Source: Symsagittifera roscoffensis (taxonomy: Eukaryota > Xenacoelomorpha > Acoela > Convolutidae). Taken from it: DNA of 64,000 bases. Numbering within the stretch: position 1 is the stretch's first letter; each line of letters begins with the position of its first letter. A program made the translations under genes and the position numbers. The notes below the pieces were generated by a model. The model saw only the letters and a list, made by a program, of their open reading frames with translations. It had not been told where the DNA came from and searched no databases. The stretch covers positions 21,793,194-21,857,193 of the forward strand of contig NC_087071.1 in NCBI RefSeq assembly GCF_963678635.1, read 5' to 3'. Shown piece after piece: positions 1-8,428 of this stretch.

Positions 1-432
1 CGAACCTGCGTTACTTCCGGTTCTTCAAGGTGATGACATCGGAGGAAATACCAGCGAAGGAGCCCGTCTCTACGTTTCTGCTATGGGATTTTGTAGATAT
101 GGACAGAGAGCATTTTTCGACATGAGGGTTTTTTGAACCCGCTCGCTCTCTCCAATACTGCTGTAAATCCGATAACCGTTTACAAGAAACATGAGCAAGA
201 GAAGATCAACATGTACCGCTCAGGTGTTATCACACCTCTGGTTAGGGCTGTCTTGGAAGTGCTTCTCGGTTAACGAATAAAAAGATATCGCAGTTGTCTT
301 ATTTGATCTCCCTAAAAAGAAGCTGCAGTCAATCGGATGCTACTAACTGGGTAAGAACAAGAATATCGTTTTCACTAATGAGAAGTGCAATTATCTGCCT
401 CCGCGGAACACGTAAGCCAAACCAAAACATAT
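1..432 (+). pseudogene. C-terminal fragment of a mobile-element polyprotein-like ORF
   Basis: Three out-of-register pieces read as one decayed protein: the first ends in GQRAFFDMRVF (about 2-136), the second contains ITVYKKHEQEKINMYRSG (about 137-273), and the third contains WVRTRISFSLMRSAIICLRG (about 300-415). Order and wording match a conserved domain I know from many predicted proteins of corals and molluscs (pattern: GQRAFFDVRVFNP, then YxxHExEKKxxY, then LRxxLSFALLRSAxxCLRG). It is usually linked to retroelement or virus-like ORFs; its biochemical role is not known to me. At least two frameshifts separate the pieces, so no protein is made. The fragment is cut by the window start. The family match is from memory and is moderately secure; the element class is not. 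Confidence 0.5.
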
Positions 433-537
433 TTCGACTACTGAGCTCGACTTTAACTCAACACTCTTCAACTAACTGTTGAACAATTCCATTTACTACA
501 CTCAAGGTAGTCTTTGACTCTATGCCTTTCGAAGACA
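433..537. other. Short spacer, no feature seen
   Basis: AT-rich sequence between the decayed ORF and the first Penelope terminal repeat. I see no coding or structured signal. Confidence 0.4.
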
Positions 538-628
538 TTTTTGCTAAAAAGTAAACTTCAAACGTTTTCGCAACTATGTGCATCGTCAGAATTTTTACAA
601 TAAACTACTCTAAATGACGATAAAACAT
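538..628 (-). repeat. Terminal direct repeat (3' side) of PLE-1
   Basis: Matches 4351-4440 over ~90 bp with about two differences. On the minus strand it contains CTGACGA, a short stem-loop and GAAAA (see the ribozyme-like entry). Related ends occur at 7744-7800, 19923-19985 and 21440-21500, each just 3' of PLE coding remnants. Confidence 0.8.
557..590 (-). ncRNA. Hammerhead-ribozyme-like core (degenerate) in PLE-1 repeat
   Basis: Read on the minus strand: CTGACGA, then a GCA...TGC stem, then GAAAACG. CUGANGA-stem II-GAA is the conserved catalytic core of hammerhead ribozymes, which are known in Penelope-like element terminal repeats. I cannot identify a convincing stem I/III and cleavage triplet, so activity is doubtful. 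The same motif lies at 4369-4404 (minus) and 7752-7788 (plus), with weaker forms at 19936-19967 and 21451-21486. Confidence 0.4.
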
Positions 629-852
629 CAATTTACAAATGTTATTTACAATAAATCACATACAATTTGGTTCTAAACCATCATGATAAAAAATTAGCCA
701 ATCACAGTTGACCTCTAAATTACTATTAAGATTAAAATACTTTTAACCTCTAAAATTAATTAAACATTTTTAGATTAATTTGTCTGGAAGTTTCTGAGTC
801 ATTTCGATTTAGACATGTACGTTTTGAATAAAAAATAAAAAATATTTTGGGA

Positions 853-2400
853 CTAAATTTTCAGTGTTAACTCCCTGCTCCTAAACTCATCGCGCGTGTT
901 CAAGCCCGGTTTCTCTTTCCTGATATGTATTGCCTCTAATGTTAGCAATTTTGTTTGGTTGTTTGATCTATCTATAATTTCCCAACTAAGATCTGCGCTA
1001 TTTCCCTCAAGTTGGCATTGCTGAAGGTGGATGCCTACCGGTGAGTCTGCTTTCTTATGTTCCTCAATTCTAGTGGTCAAATGTCGAACAGTTTGTCCGA
1101 CATAGGTGGAAGTGCATCCACTACATGACAGTTTATAAACCACTCTTGACTTGAGGTCATTAAAAAATGCTGACTTCAGTGATGGTAAACATGATTGCAG
1201 TTTTCTTGTGGTGAAAACCACTTGAACGTTAGTTAATTTTCGTAACCTGTTAGCAAAATATTGGCTCTGGTTACCTCTATATTGCACCATCAGCATTGGG
1301 GGCTTCACATCCTTTGGTGATTGAACTGACAAACCCCTGTCACTATCCAGGGGCTTGCCCTTACCCTCGATGATCTTGCACAAGGCGTCTGAAGCCACCT
1401 TTGCGGACCAATTTTCAGGGTACTGATTTGTCAGCCATTGCGCCCTATTAGTTTCCATAGCCTTATCAAATCGCTCCCAGCTAGATGTACTCCTAAAAAC
1501 CCTGTGTACAGTACCTTGGATAACACTACGCTTATACTGAGTTGGGGCGCAGCTTCTATAGTTCAGTATAGTCCCTGTATCTGTTGGTTTTTGATACCAA
1601 CTGGAAGTTACACGCCTACCCTGCGATACATTTATGTTCAAATCCAGGAACGGCAAATTCCCCTCCGAATTAGTTTTCTCTATAGTGAACTGCAAAATTG
1701 GATGAAGAGAATTGGCGGCATCGAGAAGACAACTCGGCTCCCCTCTGACTGCTCTAACAATGTCATCCACATACCCGAGGAACAATTTCACCTGGGGAGT
1801 ATCCTTCTCCTTGTTCTTAGCTTGGCAGCAGCTTTCACAGTACCAGACTATCTCGGTTATTGATGTGTATACGTCATCGGATATTTTTCCGCATTTTAGA
1901 TGATACCAGTTTCGGCAACTCTCGCATTCAACCCCCTTTGATCTATATGTGACTTTCCTGCTGCAACATGGGCACAAACCGTTTCTGTCATTAATTTGCT
2001 GTACCCCCGTTCCCACCGGTATTTGTTGTCGTAGAGCAAATTCGTATTCTTTCAGCCATAAGTTTGCCAGAATTACAGCGAGGGACGCGCCCATTGCTAA
2101 ACCATCAACTTGTACATACCATGAATCATTACACTTGAAATATACTTTGCTGACCGCCATATTCAAAAGCCTTTTCATGGTTGCTCTTTGAATTTCAGGA
2201 GGAGACTCCTGGCTGTACAGCTTCTGTAAAGCAATTTCAATTGCCTCCTTCAGGGGAACGTTGGTGTACAAACTTTTCACATCAAGAGATATTATGGTTT
2301 CATCCGGATCTAGAGCAATGTTTTCTATTTTTTCTCTAGCCTCTTTAGTATTGGTTTCTATATTTGCTCCATCGATGTTGTCAAAAAACTTTGCAAGCAT
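853..2400 (-). CDS. PLE-1 reverse transcriptase with inserted PHD finger and C-terminal GIY-YIG endonuclease
   Basis: An open 515-codon block encoding most of a Penelope polymerase. RT motif A is SLDVKSLYTNVPL (Asp at residue 40), motif B DGLAMGASLAVILANL (about 99-114) and motif C YVDD (210-213). Between B and C, residues 143-192 form a C4HC3 PHD-type zinc finger: CPCC, CESC, WYHLKC, then WYCESC. Residues 421-505 are a GIY-YIG nuclease (VVYKLSCSGC..STYVGQT..H, then a Glu in LEAIHIRKEKPGLNTRDEF). Family members copy their RNA using a nick made by the nuclease. The ATG at 2400 is internal: the true N-terminus continues upstream, out of frame, at 2474-3477. All visible catalytic residues are intact, but the upstream lesions mean the full protein cannot be made from this copy. 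PLE identity is very secure; the PHD is secure by its cysteine/histidine spacing. Confidence 0.92.
   Translation of the reverse strand: MLAKFFDNIDGANIETNTKEAREKIENIALDPDETIISLDVKSLYTNVPLKEAIEIALQKLYSQESPPEIQRATMKRLLNMAVSKVYFKCNDSWYVQVDGLAMGASLAVILANLWLKEYEFALRQQIPVGTGVQQINDRNGLCPCCSRKVTYRSKGVECESCRNWYHLKCGKISDDVYTSITEIVWYCESCCQAKNKEKDTPQVKLFLGYVDDIVRAVRGEPSCLLDAANSLHPILQFTIEKTNSEGNLPFLDLNINVSQGRRVTSSWYQKPTDTGTILNYRSCAPTQYKRSVIQGTVHRVFRSTSSWERFDKAMETNRAQWLTNQYPENWSAKVASDALCKIIEGKGKPLDSDRGLSVQSPKDVKPPMLMVQYRGNQSQYFANRLRKLTNVQVVFTTRKLQSCLPSLKSAFFNDLKSRVVYKLSCSGCTSTYVGQTVRHLTTRIEEHKKADSPVGIHLQQCQLEGNSADLSWEIIDRSNNQTKLLTLEAIHIRKEKPGLNTRDEFRSRELTLKI
1825..1974 (-). other. PHD-type zinc finger inserted in the RT palm (domain)
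   Basis: Domain inside the PLE-1 polymerase between RT motifs B and C. Ligand order is Cys-x2-Cys, Cys-x2-Cys, His-x2-Cys, Cys-x2-Cys, with the aromatic W-Y before both the His and the seventh Cys that is usual for PHD fingers. The homologous segment in PLE-2 (about 6358-6515) has lost several ligands but keeps WYHLGC, so the insertion predates both copies. By analogy with other PHD fingers it may read histone tails and guide insertion; that is inference. Confidence 0.8.
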
Positions 2401-2473
2401 TTTGTTAAGATTCTCATACGAGCTGCCGGGAAAATATAGTACAGGTCGTAGGGGTGTCTCATCCTTGTGTACC

Positions 2474-3477
2474 TTAGCGAAAACCGTACAAACGGGCGGG
2501 TTGCCCCTCTGTTGATCTCATCTTAGAAAATAAATGATCACTTATCTCGTCTCTTTTGTTCATGGCTAGTAATTCTTTGTTAAGTTCCTTCTCAATTTTC
2601 AGTATCACCTCATCAGTGGTTGCATCTTTTTTCACAAACTGAGCAGATTGCAACAAGGATTCCAGCTTTGATTCATATGTTTATTTCCTCATTATGCAAA
2701 AACCAACCCCCTTATCAAAAGGCACAGCCAGCAACCCATTATCTTTGAGATATTTCCTCGCTTTGTCTCTTGGGGTTTGCCGTACAATTTTTGCATATGC
2801 CTTTGCCGCGGCTTCTATTTCACGTAAAGTTTCACCAGATGTTTTTTGATTTTTCAATTGTGAGAGGAAAATGTCTATATCCGCTAAAAAATGTGTTTCG
2901 TTAAATTTGTCTCTAATTGGATGCTTGGGGCCCATTGATAGCACTTCATATACCCATTCAGGCAGTTCAATATTATCAAGTACCTTAACTGATCGCTCAT
3001 TTCTCCCCCCAAGAGGTTTATCTTGTCTCTCGGACAGTTTTTCTAACTTTTTTCTATGGTTTTCTGATGTTGTCTTTAAGCTTGCCTCAACTTGACGCCT
3101 CACGAATCAAAAAATGGATGCCCACCACTGTTTGTCAATTCTTTTTGCACCAGTGATCTTGCTTTCCTTAGCATCTCCTCGTACCTTTTCCTATCCTCAT
3201 TCGCCCTAGAAGTTTCAGTCCTTAGTAGTTTCAATTGAAAATTATGCACAGCTTGGTCCGAAAAAACCCCGTTCTCGGGGACCCTAAACTTCAAAAAGTC
3301 CGGTATTAGATCGTTTTTCAGACATTTTCTCAGAAACTTCAGTCTATGTACAGATACTTGAACGTTTTTAAAGAAATTTAAATAGTCTAACACAATTTTC
3401 CAAGTTAGTTTTCTTTTTAAAATTTTTCTGAGCCAAACAGCAGGCAAAAGTACTGTGGTCATTGTTTTGCAGGCCAC
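2474..3477 (-). pseudogene. PLE-1 polymerase N-terminal region, broken by one stop and two frameshifts
   Basis: Continuation of the PLE-1 polymerase upstream of 2400. Block 3100-3477 carries LKNDLIPDFLKFRVP and FSDQAVHNFQLKLL. Block 2681-3103 carries KKLEKLSERQDKP and GLLAVPFDKGVGFCIM. Block 2474-2656 carries MRSTEGQPARLYG (RT fingers region). After GFCIMRK there is a TAA where PLE-2 has a Glu codon in the same context (K-E-T-Y-E), so one base change explains the stop. Shifts near 3103 and 2470 separate the other blocks. The same ordered blocks recur in PLE-2 (5006-5811), which confirms the reading. It would form the N-terminal part of the same RT and is not translatable here as one chain. 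Confidence 0.8.
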
Positions 3478-3524
3478 GAGTAATGAAACTCACAAGGCAC
3501 AAAGCAAAACAAATCACACTCTTC

Positions 3525-4163
3525 TCACCCCTGTCTTTGAAGCGCAGACACTTCCTCTGCCTTTAGCTTCTGCTCACGTTTTGCTTTCGCCTTCCTCCTT
3601 GTCTGTGATGGTCTCTGTTGTTTGCCCCTGATATTGCCAATCAGCTCTGACAGCCTTTCTTTGTGTGCCACTACCAATCGCAGAGATTTCAGCTCCAAAT
3701 CAAAACTCTGGTGCAGCTTCAAATAATCCTTGAGCTGCTCCGGGTCGTTTTGCTTGCTCTTGGAGAGTAGCCGTTTTGTAGCTGGAATAATGAGCACCCC
3801 TGTGCCGAGAAGTTGACTAAACAAGTCGGGCGTTCCTTCCCTTCTGCAATAAACGATCGCCAATATCTGCTGCTTCTTCGACTTCAAATAGTTTGTCAGC
3901 TCCTCGACACGGGCTGGGCGATAGTTGTTTGTTCTGTGGCTGCTAATGGTGTTGTTCACCACGTCGTGCCACACAACCACTTTTTTCTCCTTCAGTGGAC
4001 TGTCTTTCAGTAGTCGTCGGAGGTTCTTTCCTTGGTTCAGCAAGTTGTTATTAAGGGATAGGCCAGGAATTGCTGTAACAAGGCTCTCGTATTGCTTTTT
4101 CTCACCTGTGTTAAGGGTGTTGATGCTGTGGAACAGGGTGCTAGCTGCTACAATATGAAACAT
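3525..4163 (-). CDS. PLE-1 upstream ORF (212 codons), function unknown
   Basis: Open frame upstream of the polymerase. The central part has KKVVVWHDVVNNTISSHR and QQILAIVYCRREGTPDLFS. The C-terminal third is strongly basic (RKAKAKREQKLKAEE), suggesting nucleic-acid binding. The last ~75 residues align with the start of the PLE-2 coding remains (4550-4797: LREYLQLHQSSELELKSLRVV), so this is a conserved part of the element rather than a chance frame. The hydrophobic strand followed by W-H-D resembles a Rossmann-like core, but I see no complete SGNH or nuclease motif. Start ATG at 4163 is the first in frame. Probably a nucleic-acid-binding or accessory protein of the element. Confidence 0.6.
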   Translation of the reverse strand: MFHIVAASTLFHSINTLNTGEKKQYESLVTAIPGLSLNNNLLNQGKNLRRLLKDSPLKEKKVVVWHDVVNNTISSHRTNNYRPARVEELTNYLKSKKQQILAIVYCRREGTPDLFSQLLGTGVLIIPATKRLLSKSKQNDPEQLKDYLKLHQSFDLELKSLRLVVAHKERLSELIGNIRGKQQRPSQTRRKAKAKREQKLKAEEVSALQRQG

Positions 4164-4350
4164 TTCGGTAACTCAAATAAAAATCGGCCATATTTTACGT
4201 ATCGATAAAAAAAAACACTATAAAAATTCTCTATACATTGATGAAAGTCATTTAAAATTTTTATACTGGCCCTTTAATGGGAAAACAGTTGGAATTTCAA
4301 GCTCTTCGCTTTATGGTTCATCACGAATTTACAAGTAAAATTGAAGCAAT
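4164..4350 (-). other. PLE-1 5' leader
   Basis: AT-rich stretch between the upstream ORF and the terminal repeat at 4351-4440. No coding signal; likely the element's 5' untranslated region. Confidence 0.4.
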
Positions 4351-4440
4351 TTTTGCTAAAAAGTAAATTTCAAACGTTTTCGCAACTATGTGCATCGTCA
4401 GGATTTTTACAATAAACTACTCTAAATGACGATAAAACAT
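4351..4440 (-). repeat. Terminal direct repeat (5' side) of PLE-1
   Basis: Partner of 538-628, same orientation, about two differences. Contains the hammerhead-like core at 4369-4404 on the minus strand. PLE-2 sequence begins immediately after 4440. Confidence 0.8.
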
Positions 4441-4549
4441 GCCTTTCACTCTTTAACCTGGAGCAGTAGATTTCATGTTAGAGTTTTTAATCACTTTTAT
4501 TTATTTGTTTGATTATTTATATATTTATTTTGACGAGCAGAATTCAAGT

Positions 4550-4797
4550 CTTCCTCTCTTCTCTAGATCGAAGAGACAGAATCCCGCGGTCCTCAGAGAG
4601 TATCTTCAACTGCACCAGTCAAGTGAATTGGAGTTGAAGTCACTACGGGTGGTGCTGTCCCATCGAGACCACCTGCCAGGCATTTTCTCAAGGATACGGG
4701 CCCATACCAAGAAACCATCGCAGGGACGCCGCAGGACAAAGGCGCGGAGAGAGGAGATGTTGTCAGGGGACCTCCAGCCGGAGCCGAACGACCAATA
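4550..4797 (+). pseudogene. Remnant of PLE upstream ORF (C-terminal part)
   Basis: Reads LFSRSKRQNPAVLREYLQ and ELELKSLRVVLSHRDHLPG, followed by a basic tail (GRRRTKARREEML). It matches the C-terminal third of the PLE-1 upstream ORF (RLLSKSKQNDPEQLKDYLK...ELKSLRLVVAHKERL). The N-terminal two thirds are absent, so the element is 5'-truncated here. Confidence 0.65.
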
Positions 4798-4989
4798 AGT
4801 GGTAAGACTTTGTTGGGGCTGTTTTTTCTTTGCTGAGTGCCACATGAGTTTAAGTGCTCGTGGCCTGCAAAGAACATATGACCGCAATTTTGCTGCCACC
4901 TCCAATACTTAGATTGGTACTGAAAAGAAAACTCACTTGGAAACTTGTGTTAGATTATTCAAAACATTTCAATAAATTAATAGCAGTTT

Positions 4990-7490
4990 CCTGAGAATTA
5001 AATTTTTGCAACAATGTCTCGATAACGACATTATACCAGATATTTACGGTTTCTCGTGCCTGATAACGGTGTTTTTTTCGGATCAAGCGGTGCACAGCTT
5101 CCAACTGAGACGTTTGAGATCTAATATAAGCCAGGCAAATGCGGCTAGGGCCTATGCATCGGGTAGCCTAGCAAAAGCAAGAGAGGTAGGGAGAAGGGGT
5201 ATAGATGAGAAGTGGTGGCCTTCGGTAATGTTCTATCTGAACCTGCAAGCAAGGTTTAGTGTTAATAACCTGATAAGCCAACACAAGAGAAAGCTTGAAA
5301 AACTTTCGGAAAGACAGGATAGACCATTAAAAAACTTAGATGAAAGGTCAGTTAGAGTTTTAAATGAAGTGATTTTGCCGCTTTGGGTGCGGTAAGTCTT
5401 AAGTTTTGGACCAAAACATCCGGTACGAGACAAATTCAATGAAATTCACTTCCGTGCTGACAGTGATAACTTTTGTCTGAACTGAAGTTAAATAGAATAC
5501 CTGCAGAAAAATTATGTGAGATTGAATCAGCTGCAAAGAGATATGCTAAGAACGTGAAACGGACCCCCTCTGACAAGAGTGTTGAAAAAGCCAGAAAGTA
5601 ATTGAAGGAAAACGGTCTTCTGGCAGTGCCGTTTGATAGGGGGGTGGGTTTTTGTGTAATAAAAAAGGAGACATATGAGAAAAAATTGAAAGATTTATTA
5701 CAGGCAGAACAATTTAGTGGGAGGAAGAATCTGACAGACAGCGTGATTATGAAAATTGAAAAAGATATAAGCAAAAAAATTACTCGCTATGAAAAAGAAG
5801 GACGAGATTAACGAAGCGCTGTATACTAGGTTGAGATCAACGGGAGCGCAGCCGGCTAGGCTGTATGGGTTAGCAATAGTACACAAACAAGGCACACCAC
5901 TTCGTCCCGTCCTTTGTTTACCTGGTAGCTCATATGACAACTTAAATAAAGCATTGGCAAAGTACTTTGATGAAATTGAGGGGGCAAACATAGAAACGAC
6001 CACTCAAATGTCCAGGGAGATCTTGGAGAAAACTGAGTTGGACTCTGATGAGAGTATAATCTCCCTTGGTGCAAAGAGTTTGTTCACTAACATCCCGCTC
6101 ATAGATGCGGTTGAAAGAGCCCTGAGGAGATTATTTGAGCAAGTCAACCCTCCGGAAACATCTCGTAAGACTATGAAAAAACTACTGACTTTGGCAGTGA
6201 GTAAGGAACACTTTAAATGCAATGGTTTGTGGTATGTACAAAAAGATGGTTTAGCAATGGGCGCCTCCCTTGCAGTAATATTGGCCAACTTGTGGCTCAA
6301 AGAATACGAACCTGCAATAAAGAAAGAAGCACCAAAATTGACTGTGCTAAATGAGGGTAACAAGGAAGTGCGCCCTGGATGTCAGAAAAAGATGGCATAT
6401 CGGACTAAAGGGGTAGAATACGAAGCTTGTTTGAATTGGTATCACTTAGGGTGTGGTAAGATATCGGAATTCAAATATGCTGACATCGCTGAAACAGTAT
6501 GTCATTGCATGACTTGCAAAAACAACAGGAAGCAGATCGAATGTGAATGGTGTTAAAATTTTCTAAGATATGTGGACGACATAAAAGAACTGTCAAAGGC
6601 AATCCTGGGGTAGTTCTCGAGGCTGCCAATAAGTTGCATCCAAACTTGCAGTTCACCATAGAAGAACTTGATAGTAACGGTAATTTGGCCTTTTTGGTCG
6701 TAAATGTCAACGTGGATTCAGGAAAAAAGGCCACATGTGGTTGGTTACACAAAATCACTGATACCGGTACCATTCTAATTTTCAGAGGCTGCCCACCTTT
6801 GCAGTACAAAAGATACGTTCTTGATGGGACCGTTCATAGGGTTTTCAGAAGTACTTCAACGTGAGAAAATTTTGACCAAGCATTGGAAATAATCGGAAAC
6901 AATGGATTGAAAATAAATATCCCAAAAATTGATCGGACAGGGTAGTGTTTGAAACTCTTAACAAGATCATTGAGGGAAAGAAAAATTTAGAGGTGAAGGC
7001 ATCAGAAGCGAGAATTGATAAATGGTTGAAAGACTCACCCCCTTCTTACGAAGCAATATCGAAGCAATCCATTTCAACTGTTAGCTGCAACGGTTCGTCT
7101 AATATCCGGGGCACAAAGATTTTTACAACAAGAAAACTGAAAACATGCTTGCCATCCCTCAAAACTTCCTTTGCTCGTGAACTGAGATCCAAAGTGGTGT
7201 ATAAGCTTACATGTAGTGGATGTAACTCCACCTATGTCGGCCAGACAGTCCGACATTTAGTCACGAGGGTCGATGAACACCGCAAAGGGTACTCCCCAGT
7301 AGGGCAATACTTGTTAGAATGCAATTAGGAGGTAGGCGGTACTGCGGAGCTGAAAACAGAGATTATAGACCAAACAGCCAGCACTCATAAGCTACTGACA
7401 CCAGAGGCTTTGCATAATTGGAAGGAGAGGCCGAGGATCAACACACGCGATGAAATCAGGATTCGGGAATTAACACGAAAATTATAGTCT
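4990..7490 (+). pseudogene. PLE-2 reverse transcriptase / degenerate PHD / GIY-YIG, broken
   Basis: Blocks in order: 5006-5395 (FFSDQAVHSFQLRRL, KRKLEKLSERQDRPLKN); 5602-5811 (GLLAVPFDRGVGFCVIKKE); 5789-6556 (RLRSTGAQPARLYGLA, PLRPVLCLPGSSYDNL, DGLAMGASLAVILANL, WYHLGCGKIS); 6547-6864 (HPNLQFTIEELDSNGNLAF); 6945-7328 (SKVVYKLTCSGCNSTYVG). RT motif A reads SLGAKSLFTNIPL, so the catalytic Asp of SLDVKSL is Gly. The PHD has lost several ligands (RPGC for CPCC, YEAC for CESC). Motif C (RYVDD) is still visible near 6569 in another frame. At least five frameshifts or stops are seen; this copy is dead. Confidence 0.85.
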
Positions 7491-7751
7491 ATGTATAACA
7501 TGGCTAAAAGTTAAAAAACTGACATGTCAGAATCGAAAATATTCCCTAATCGAAATTTTATAACTATGAAAGAACAAAAAACTAAAAAATCTCAGAAATT
7601 TACAGGAAAATGTTATTCATGATTACGTATTTTATTATTACGTAATTACAGTTCTTGAAAAAGTTGGTTAAAAAGTTTTAGAGCCCTTTTTAGACATGTT
7701 TCTCATTTTTCAGATCTATGATCGTTTTGTATATATTGTAAAAAACTTTAA

Positions 7752-7788
7752 ATCCTGACGATGCACAAAATGTGCGAAAACGTTTGAA
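7752..7788 (+). ncRNA. Hammerhead-like core in PLE-2 3' end
   Basis: CTGACGA followed by GCACA-AAA-TGTGC (perfect 5 bp stem) and GAAAACG. This is the clearest copy of the CUGANGA/stem II/GAA core in the window. I found no good stem I partner, so it may be an inactive relic or a divergent form. Confidence 0.45.
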
Positions 7789-7799
7789 TTAACATTTTA

Positions 7800-8428
7800 A
7801 ATTTCTTATAATAGTCGCAGTGGAAACAACAACGAAAAAAAGATAACAGGTTGAGATTGCAATTGGAGATTGTCAGGAACCATTCCGAGTTGTAACGATT
7901 GTGCTGTTACAATCGTTACAATGTAGAACCCGAGAAAAAGGAAAGAAATAGGAGTGCTATTTCCCCGGATTTCAGAATCCAGAGGGTTCTCGGGCGGAGA
8001 ACTCAAATTGTTTTAGATAAGATTTTAGCTTCCTGGTTGAATTTAATTATCAGAGAATGAGAAGCTAGGAGTGAGGGAAAGGGCTGATCCATCTTTGATG
8101 GAGATGATGAATTTTATCTACTGAACAAAAATAACAGTAATATAATAAATAGTAATAGCCCTGTTTTTAGGAGTGACCTCGTGGTCTGGGGACATTGAGA
8201 CCCAGCCATGAGCTCACTATTTTTGCATATAATTAAGTTAGTTTGAGCAATCTGGTCGAAGCCGGAAAGCAGTAACGTTTTGTCGACCCGATGTTGGGAA
8301 AACCACTAAAAGAACTGCTTTGGCCGAGACGTCGAAAAGCATGTAGAGCTGCGTTTAGACGCTGGCCAGTCGTTTTAGAGCCTAGCTTTATTTTCCGTCG
8401 ATATATACTTCCGGGCGAAAGTTACGTA
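7800..8428. repeat. ~0.6 kb dispersed unit, copy A
   Basis: Starts right after a PLE 3' end and matches 19985-20571, including AGTGGAAACAACAACG near the start, the palindrome CGATTGT..ACAATCG, GATATTGAGACCCAGCCATG-like text and CCGTCGATAT near the end. In both places it directly follows a PLE 3' terminus, and at 20571 it runs into PLE coding sequence. It is probably PLE leader (5' pLTR) sequence of a tandemly joined element. No credible ORF. Confidence 0.65.

Larger units (their letters stand above)
538..4440 (-). mobile_element. Penelope-like retroelement PLE-1 (near full length)
   Basis: A minus-strand element bounded by ~90 bp direct repeats (538-628 and 4351-4440), which differ at about two positions. 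This is the pLTR-type arrangement typical of Penelope-like elements. It carries an upstream ORF (3525-4163) and a polymerase region split into three blocks by a frameshift near 3103, one in-frame stop at 2681-2683 and a frameshift near 2470. The main 515-codon block, with RT palm, PHD finger and GIY-YIG nuclease, is fully open. It abuts a second PLE of the same family in the opposite orientation. The high repeat identity and few lesions suggest a fairly recent insertion. Confidence 0.85.
4441..7800 (+). mobile_element. Penelope-like element PLE-2 (5'-truncated, decayed)
   Basis: Plus-strand relative of PLE-1 sharing the same block order: tail of the upstream ORF, N-terminal RT blocks, RT with degenerate PHD, then GIY-YIG and a 3' region ending in the same CTGACGA...GAAAACG motif (7752-7788). 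Its 5' end is missing: only the last third of the upstream ORF remains (from about 4550). It is clearly older than PLE-1, with many frameshifts and catalytic losses. Confidence 0.85.

Noticed and set aside
3525-4163. SGNH hydrolase assignment for the PLE upstream ORF
   Set aside because: VVVWHDVVNN recalls the strand before a catalytic loop, but the G-D-S, Gly, Asn and D-x-x-H blocks are not visible.
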